From: Tuctoria greenei
Taxonomy: Eukaryota; Streptophyta; Magnoliopsida; Poales; Poaceae
DNA: 64,000 nucleotides
Reading direction: 5' to 3'
Assembly (NCBI GenBank): GCA_036927565.1
Contig: JAYESD010000009.1
Span: forward strand, 163,640,929 to 163,704,928
Shown: positions 57,112 to 64,000 of the stretch, piece after piece
Layout of the letters: the number at the start of each line of letters is the position of its first letter
How positions within the stretch are numbered: position 1 is the stretch's first letter
The notes under the pieces: generated by a model
Told to the model about the DNA's origin: nothing
Databases searched by the model: none
What the model saw: only the letters and a program-made list of their open reading frames with translations
Made by a program: the position numbers and the translations under genes

Positions 57112-59827
57112 TCACTCGCCCATCTGACCTCCGGAGCCACCTCCGAAGTCGAAGTCGTCGTCGTCGCGCCTCATTCCAGGCGGCGGTAGCGAAGGCGACG
57201 GCGTTTGTGCAGCCGTCGCGGATTCCTGCAATTAATAAAACTTAGAGTTAGAATATAAATGCATCAACATCTCTCTCCCTCCCTCTCCCTCTATCTTCAT
57301 CTAGATCACCCTCTCTTCCTCTCTCTTTTCATTTCTCTCTTTGTCTCTCACTCTATCTTTCTTGCTCACTCTATCTCTCTATTGCTATCCTTTTCCCTCT
57401 ATCTTCCTCCCTCTATCTCCATCTACATCTCCCTGCCTCTATCTTCCCCTCTCTCTATCTCCATCTACATCTTACTCTCTCTCTTCATTCCCATCCTACT
57501 CTATCTATCTTTCACTCTTTCTTCTGTCTCCCTTTCTTCTATCTCTTTCTTTCTTCTATCTCAATCATTTTCTTCTATCTAACTATCTCTCTCTTTCATC
57601 TATCTCGATCTTATTACACTGGAGAAGAAGGATTACATAGAAACTTACCTGACCCGCTGAAGAAGGATCGCCTGGAAGGACCGGTGGTAGTACCGGTAGC
57701 TGGATTCCCAGACCTTGCGCCCGAGCGATGGCTTGTCATTGCAAACATTAAATGCTACCTATTAGTAAGTCATTTACGCTGAATTAATGAGAATTTTAGT
57801 TTTTATTTTGTTACCTCCATTGCTTCCCGCATCTGCGCCAACGCTGTTGCCTGGCTTTGGATCGTGGCCTCCATCGCCCTCCTTTCCTCCTCATGTCGCC
57901 TTTCGTTTTCTTCTACAGTTTCTCGGAGGGACTGCATCTCAATGTACCTCTGCGATACGCGGCGACCTCCCGTGCCCGAAGCCTGCGTGGAGCTGCCTCT
58001 CGCAGGTCTACCCGCCCTCGAGTCGACAACTCCGTCGAATATGGCGAGCCTATAAAAAAGAGAGTCAGTAATATGAAATTGAAATATCTTGAATACTTTG
58101 AATTGAAAACGATAAAATGACTTATAAACTCACCTTCCGTGTGCTTTTCCACCACCACTTGCATACGCGGCTTGAGGATCGATCGGTTGACGTTCCCAAT
58201 CGAAATCCTCGCCGTGTATCTTCCTAGCCTCCTCCCCGTACTTAGCCTGCAAAACAATAAAACCGTGTAAGTTGAACAATCAATATAGTTATATTTAATA
58301 TGAATGATTTCAAACTTACCAACCGCTCAGCTGCAGCCTGACTGCACCCCGTCGGCTGAGAAGGGTCCCAGTGACCTCTCTTCCAAACCTCAGCAGGGGT
58401 GGGCGGCACCCCCGTCTCGCGCTCCTGTCAATACATGTTAGTACAAATAATATATTATTAATATATAAACATAAGTTACACACACTTACCATGCGTTTAG
58501 CTAAACGCAAGTGGTTATCTTGCCCGTGCCTGCTCTTCCCCTCCACCCCTCTGCAGTCTCGAGCCTTCTCAGACTTAGCTTTAAACTCGTCGCTAGCCCA
58601 GTAGCGACAAAGGGCCCGAAATGCATCGGTCCGACCCTGCAACCAGCTCACGTGGCCCTGCACATAGTTCGAAGTCGTTAAAAGTACCATCGAGGAAATT
58701 ATCAGAAAAAAAATACTTACTACACTCCACGTACCTGCGCGTACTCCTCCTCCGTCAGGTGCCTCTCGCTCTCTTGCCGGAAGTGTAACACGTGCTGCTG
58801 GTTCGCCTTCAAGTGCTCATTAATAATTTGAACACGGGCGTTCGACAAAGCTTGTCGAAGCGCCTTGGCAGCGTTGAAGTGAAACACTCGCCTCGCATCC
58901 TCAAACATGTGACGGTCGTTCGGGTCCTCTAAAGTATATCTTGCCTGCGATAAAGAATATATTGAAGAGATGTTCACTAAAAGAGTTTAAGAGTTGTAAC
59001 TTAGAAACTTTTTTAACATACTTACCATAAAATAGGCCCATACGGCCTCTTGAAGGTTGTCGTGCTCCTGGTGATGGACGCGTGCGTAGTCCTCCCACGA
59101 AAGAGCAGGCACCCCGTCGATGACCCTGGGATAGTGCATACGCACTATAGACCCGAGGACACCGTTCACCGGTCTTTGGTGTTTCTCACCGGTGAAAGAC
59201 AAGTCGTCCCAAGCCCTGTAAGATATTTATTCATTCATTCATTACTTAAGTAATCAAAAGAAACTAAAATTGAAAACTATAATTTTTATTACATGTCTCC
59301 GACTGGACGAATCACGGTCCTCTGTGAAGGGACCGCGGGAGGACTAACAAAGTGAGTCCTCCTCGTCCTCCGCGTCTGCTGGGGCGCCACGTCAGGTGAC
59401 CCAGACGGCTCCTCACCAGCCGAGTCAAAGGCCTCAGGAACAAACTCATCGTCAGCCGGGGGCTGGCTGGCCGAGGGCTGGCTCGCCGAGGGCTGACTCG
59501 CCGAGGGCTGCCTCGTCGAGGGCTGGCTGGCAGAGGGCTGCCTCGTCGAGGGCTGGCTCACCAAAGGCGCCGCAGCCTCTGAGTCAGCCGGTGAGGACTA
59601 CAACATTCAAATGATTCATAAGTAAGTTTAATGTGAATTTGAATTTAAAGAATTTGTCAAAAACGAGTGACATTTACCTGTGACGAAGCTCTAGAGCTGG
59701 TCTGAACGTGCCCCAGCAGCTGAGAGCGTCTGCTGCCAGTCGACGAGGCACCAACGAAAGCGTCCTCAGGTCTAGAGGGGTAGAACCCCCTCGTCGGCGG
59801 CACCTTCTTACCCTTCTTTGACACCAT
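57112..59827 (-). CDS. TNPA-like (plant transposase, En/Spm) protein gene, multi-exon
   Basis: Exons with good GT-AG junctions: 59827-59678, 59597-59293, 59215-59026, 58944-58735, 58657-58490, 58424-58320, 58246-58134, 58049-57815, then one near 57735-57655 whose acceptor I could not fit cleanly, and the last 57224-57112. The second exon has a Ser/Gln/Pro tandem repeat (QPSASQPS type). LQGRTDAFRALCRYWASDEFKAKSEKAR in the fifth exon is the plant transposase (Transposase_24-like) signature, and the eighth exon (58049-57815) encodes a coiled coil. TNPA-type proteins bind subterminal repeats and help the transposase. No premature stop was found in the exons I could join, in contrast to the neighbouring TNP2 gene; the uncertain junction may hide a defect. 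Confidence 0.72.
57272..57615. repeat. Pyrimidine-rich CTCTATCTC-type low-complexity tract
   Basis: About 340 bp of CTCTCTCCCT, CTATCTT and TTTCTCT words on the plus strand, thus purine-rich in the TNPA-like transcript. It lies in the last intron of that gene. Confidence 0.85.
59455..59565 (-). repeat. 15-bp coding tandem repeat in the TNPA-like gene
   Basis: About seven units related to CGAGGGCTGGCTCGC (plus strand) encode QPSASQPSTR-type repeats on the minus strand in the second exon. Unit changes keep the frame. Confidence 0.85.
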
Positions 59828-59917
59828 CCTATTGTAATTAGATAATTAGTAAATATGCAAATAAAATATATAAAATTCATGTTACTATCTTCAAGAAAAC
59901 ATTACTTGTAGTCACTT

Positions 59918-62900
59918 TCAAAATTCATCAACATCATTGTCATGTGCCTGTGCCCTACTCCTTAAACCAGCCCAACGATCTTCCATCGTGGCATGTTCTA
60001 ATTTTCGTTTTCGCGTATCATCTGCCTCTACATCTTCAACGTCTTCAACATCTCCAACTAATTGATCGAGTCCTGCACCAAGCTCGACGATAAAAGTGTC
60101 TAGCAACTCTTCTTCTTGGTACACTTCTTCAACGTCTTCGCTATCATGGTAACCATCATCTCCAGGAGTATATAGCCGCTCACGAGGATTCACCTTATAT
60201 ACCACCCACCAAGCACTGAGCTTCGTGCATAGATAAGATAGATAATACACTTGTTCAACTTGATGCGCAAGAACAAATGTATCGTAACCTCGTAGTCGGT
60301 CCTTATGTTTCACTTCCACCATTCCAAATTGGTTTTCTCGAGTTCCATGAGTACGATCAAACCAGTCACAGTCAAAGAAGACAACTCGAAGGGTCTTATT
60401 TCCGGTAAAAGTAAATTCAAGGATTTTGTTAATGATACCATAATAATCGGTTAAATTCCCTTGAGTGTCCATTGCTCTCATCACAACACCGGAATTTGAT
60501 GTTGCCGCAAGAGGACGATGAGCTTCAAAATGAGTTGTACGGAATCGGAAGCCATTTACGTCATATCGACCATAGCTTCTAACATTCACCAATCCATAAG
60601 ATAGCTGCCGCAAATCTTCATGGACATTGTGAGTCCGACACTGTTATAAAAGACGAGAGAATATTACATAATACTTCTTTAATAATAGTAATTTATAATA
60701 CATAGAAGACGAGAGAATATTACATATTCTCGAAACCAAGATAGAAAACTCTGCCCCCCATTTATTCCTTCCTTTCGCATCGCTTCTACTTGTTTGGCCG
60801 TAGGTTGATGCCTATGTGGCCAATATTGTCTGTGGAACTCGCTGAACATGAAAAAACATCTTTTAGAGTACATGTGTAGCAAAATATGTAGATTAGCATA
60901 AACATAGGAGAAACACTTACTCGAAGTATTCTTGCATGCCTTCTATATTTGCGTACATGTAGAGTAAAGCAACAGTCCTTTCCTGTTCGGATAGCTCGTA
61001 GGTCGTGTAGCTACCAACGGTGGCACCTCTCGTTTGAAAAATGGAAAGGTCGCTTAGGGGGGGTGTTTCGTCCACATTGTACCGCATCGCCGAAGTATTG
61101 ATATTGTTTTCTTCCGCAAAGTAGACACTTGAAAAGTATCCAACTTCCTTAAGAGCATATGCTTCAGCGATGCACCCTTCCACCCTTGCCCTGTTGCCAA
61201 CCATTGGTTTCAGATATCGTAGCGCTCTTTAAATGTGATACATCCACCTATATTGCACAGGACCGCCAACTTTAGCTTCGAATGGAAGATGGATAAGCAG
61301 ATGTTGCATTGGATTGAAGAAACCCGGTGGAAAAAAAATTTCCATCTTACATAAAAGTATGGGTATCTCCTTCTCTAACTTATCCATCATCCCGATCTTG
61401 ATTTCTTTAGCACAAAGCTGTCTACAAAAATAGCTGAGCTCGGCTAAAACCTTCCACACCGCATCATCTAGATAGCCTCGGAACATAACAGGTAGGAGTC
61501 TTTCTATTATAATGTGATAATCATGACTCTTCAACCCAGTGAGGTTTCCTGTGTTAACATTTATGGCTCGTTTCAGGCTAGCTGCGTAACCATCTGTGAA
61601 TTTCAAAGTTTTCATCTATTTCATAACTTCTTTCTTTTCTTTCGATCGAAGACAGAAAGAAGCATGTGGCTTTCCACCACTTTCAGAGATTTCAAGAGTT
61701 GGACGGTGACAAATGTCGGCCAAATCTAGTCTAGCTTTATAATTGTCTTTCGTTTTGCCAGGCATATCCATGCAAGTGCTTATGATACTTTTGCTCATAT
61801 TACGCTCCTGATGCATGACATCAATGTTGTGCATTAGAATCAACGACTTCACATATGGTAGCTCCCAAAGTCCACATATGTGAGTCCAATTGTGTTCCTC
61901 TCCATAACCTACGAAATATCTAGGACGACCTTCATCAGGCACCAGTTTGTCCAACATATCAGAAATTTCTGACCCGTTAAGACGCTTTGGTGGTCCTTTA
62001 GTGACAACAGTGTTCTTTCGAAAGACATGCCTCTGCTGCCTAAATATATGATTCGAGGGCAGCCAACGTCTGTGACAATCGAAGTAAGATATTTTACCTC
62101 CATGAGTTAGTCGAAAGCAATCCGTGTCTGAAGCACATATCGGACACGTTAGACGACCGTGAGTGCTCCATCCGGAAAACATGCCGTATGCCGGCAAATC
62201 ATGGACGGACCACAAATAAGCAGCTCGAAGGTTGAATTTCTGCTTCTTGTAACTGTCGTACGCTTCGACTCCTGTCCACAAGACTTTCAATTCTTCGATC
62301 AGCGGTTTTAACATCACGTTGAGACGTGACCCGGGATGATCAGGTCCAGGTACAATGAGGCTGAGAAACATGAACTCGTTATTCGTACATAAAGCAGGTG
62401 GCAGGTTGTACGGAATGACAAAGACAGGCCAACATGAGTATGGCGTGGCATTCGTACTGAACGGTGAGAATCCATCTGTCGCTAATCTGATGCGAACATT
62501 CCTCGCATCACGAGAAAAGTCTGGGTCGAAACGGTCTAGCGCCTTCCATGCATCACTGTCGGACGGATGCGTCAAGAATTCTTTGTTCTCACGTTTACCT
62601 TCTTTGTGCCATCTCATGTGTCTTGCGGTTCTTTTTGAAAGAAACATCCGCTTCAACCGAGGTGTCACAGGCAAGTAACGAAGCTGCTTATGTGCGACAT
62701 CTGTCATCACATTATCGCCATCGTCATTAACAACTTCGACATACCTCGATTTACCACATTTCAAGCACATCTTCTCATTGGCGTGCTCTTTCTAGAATAG
62801 CATGCAGTTGTCTGGGCACACATCAATTTTCTCATACTTTATACCGAGACCAGATATCTTGATCTTTGACTGATACATATCTGGTGGCACTTTGTGAGGT

Positions 62901-63427
62901 TGTGGAAGGATATCGCAGATCAATTTCATGAGATCATTGTAGCAGTTGATGGAAAAAAAGTACTTGGACTTAATTGCCATAAATCTGGTCAAGAAAGCAA
63001 GTACGGTCACAGCCGTGTGTTCATGCAACGGCTCTTGTGATTTCTTCAGCTCCTCGAAGAACTTATCTGCCTCATTTGTAAGAGGATCCTCCACTTCAAG
63101 AGCTTCTAACATCTCATCCATCCTATCAACCTCTGTTATATCATCATCCTCATCCACTTCGGCTATGACTCGAGAATTAGTCTTGCCGTGGAAGGTCCAC
63201 ACTTCATATTGTGGAGTGAAACCGTTTCAACATAAGTGAAACGAAAGCTCCAATCTTCTCAAAAACTTAGTGTTCCGGCATTTTGTACATGGGCACCGCA
63301 CTATATCTTCCGTTGACAACGAAAATGCTCGATCCAAAAATTGATCTAACTTGATAAACCACTCATCGGAGTGACCACCATTTCTGCTCTTCCAGCCAGT
63401 ATACATCCAACTGCGGTCTTCACCCAT
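59918..63427 (-). pseudogene. TNP2-type CACTA transposase gene, decayed
   Basis: On the minus strand in order: transposon-associated domain (63427-63227, RSWMYTGWKS and CPCTKCRN); acidic spacer (63202-62792) with CPDNCMLF; TNP2 transposase core (62770-61616) with CLKCGKSRYVEV, RHMRWHKEG and LATDGFSPF; DUF4218-type part (61615-61229) with LTGLKSHDYHIIIERLLPV; linker (61204-60679); DUF4216-type part (60613-59918) with VVFFDCDWFD. Stops interrupt otherwise collinear coding near 63228, 62792, 61616 and 61229, several at expected Trp codons. The transposase would cut CACTA ends; this copy cannot give full-length protein. Introns separate the last parts. Confidence 0.88.
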
Positions 63428-63525
63428 GTTTGACTCTGCAGTTTAATGCGAAAGAAATTATCGTTAATGTATTGTTGTGTTATGTCACGGCCCTACAACC
63501 TAGGAAGATAGATCCTAAACCCACC

Positions 63526-64000
63526 TGAAAGTTGCCTAGAGGGGGGGTGAATAGGCTAATCGACCTGCAAATGACTTAATAAAACGAGGTTAAATCACAG
63601 GGGGCGGACTAGTCCGGTCTGGGGGCGGACTAGTCCGGTCAGCCTGCGTGAAGAACCCTAAAAAGTGTTTCTAGCAAGTTTTAAGGGGATTTTCTCGAGG
63701 CTACAAGTGAGGATATGTTTAAGACAAGTTTTAGAAACTATCAACACAAGAGTGAGTCAAGTTTTATCAAGATTAAGCAATGTGAGGCACAAGACAAGAC
63801 TAGCAACCCTAGAGCTAAGTATGCAATAAACAAAATGCGAAGAATACGGAGACACAAGGATTTTATCCCGAGGTTTGATTCCACACAAGAATCTACGTCC
63901 CCGTTGAGGAGTCCACAAAGGATCGGGTTCACCAACCCTTCCCTCACCAAGTTTACCTCACGGGCCTAACTTGGTTCTCCACTATCTCAAAGTGCGAATA
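63526..64000 (-). repeat. SIRE-type LTR end (minus), running off the window
   Basis: Starts TGAAAGTTGCCTAGAGG, the reverse complement of the LTR end seen at 30432 and 42454, followed by a G run, two GGACTAGTCC palindromes at 63606-63638 and the leader-proximal LTR sequence. The DNA to its left lacks a primer site, so this is the 3' LTR of a minus-strand copy or a solo LTR. It interrupts the CACTA element. Confidence 0.88.

Larger units (their letters stand above)
56457..63525 (-). mobile_element. Large CACTA (En/Spm) transposon, right end not seen
   Basis: The left terminus CACTACAGAAATCCC at 56457 is followed by a dense subterminal repeat region (56475-56935). Inside, on the minus strand, are a TNPA-like gene (57112-59827) and a TNP2-type transposase gene (59918-63427). 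The presumed 3-bp duplication at the left is TCA (56454-56456). The right end is not visible, because a SIRE-type LTR begins at 63526 and runs past the window edge. The element differs in family from the small CACTA at 32813-34421. Confidence 0.88.

Overview
This is grass (Poaceae) nuclear DNA: intron-containing plant genes (NUP107, a VQ-motif gene, cysteine-rich secreted peptides) sit in a dense nest of Ty1/copia, LARD-like, CACTA, Tourist-like and Stowaway-like elements typical of grass genomes. The species cannot be named from the sequence. I see no prokaryotic gene, no rRNA or tRNA gene and no CRISPR array.

Layout. 1-841: intergenic, with a G24 run. 845-9571: a Tourist-like MITE (TTA duplication) split by an 8.1-kb retroelement (1352-9455, duplication GATAT) that has two almost identical 3.87-kb LTRs and only 369 bp between them. 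9771-10478: a single-exon VQ-motif gene. 11130-11794: defensin-like gene 1 (minus), whose TATA box abuts a copia LTR. 11795-21831: copia fragments on the minus strand, carrying a gypsy-type ORF fragment, a SIRE-type LTR fragment and a precisely delimited 1.6-kb LTR-like insert. 22049-22563: defensin-like gene 2 (minus), paralogous to gene 1. 23304-44196: a decayed copia element (minus) split by a 13.7-kb SIRE-type copia element (28772-42454), which is itself split at its protease motif by a 1.6-kb CACTA element (32813-34421). 45187-52826: the NUP107 gene (minus), 24 exons. 54564-54962: another Tourist-like MITE. 55401-55850: a FANTASTIC FOUR-like single-exon gene. 56457-63525: a large CACTA transposon with a TNPA-like gene and a decayed TNP2-type transposase gene. 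63526-64000: the end of another SIRE-type LTR.

The host genes look independent of one another: VQ proteins are WRKY cofactors, defensin-like peptides are secreted, NUP107 is a nuclear pore scaffold protein, and FAF-like proteins act in meristem growth. The transposons form a layered record whose LTR similarity gives an order of insertion: the minus-strand copia at 23-44 kb is oldest, the SIRE element inside it is younger, and the giant-LTR element at 1.4-9.5 kb is very recent.

The most unusual signals are: an LTR that seems to have grown by absorbing an older LTR end and polypurine tract; a 12-bp palindrome reiterated through SIRE LTRs and again before the third ORF; an intron reduced to a translated 15-bp remnant between the defensin-like paralogues; and an LTR joined directly to a host TATA box. 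I found no clearly new multi-gene system.
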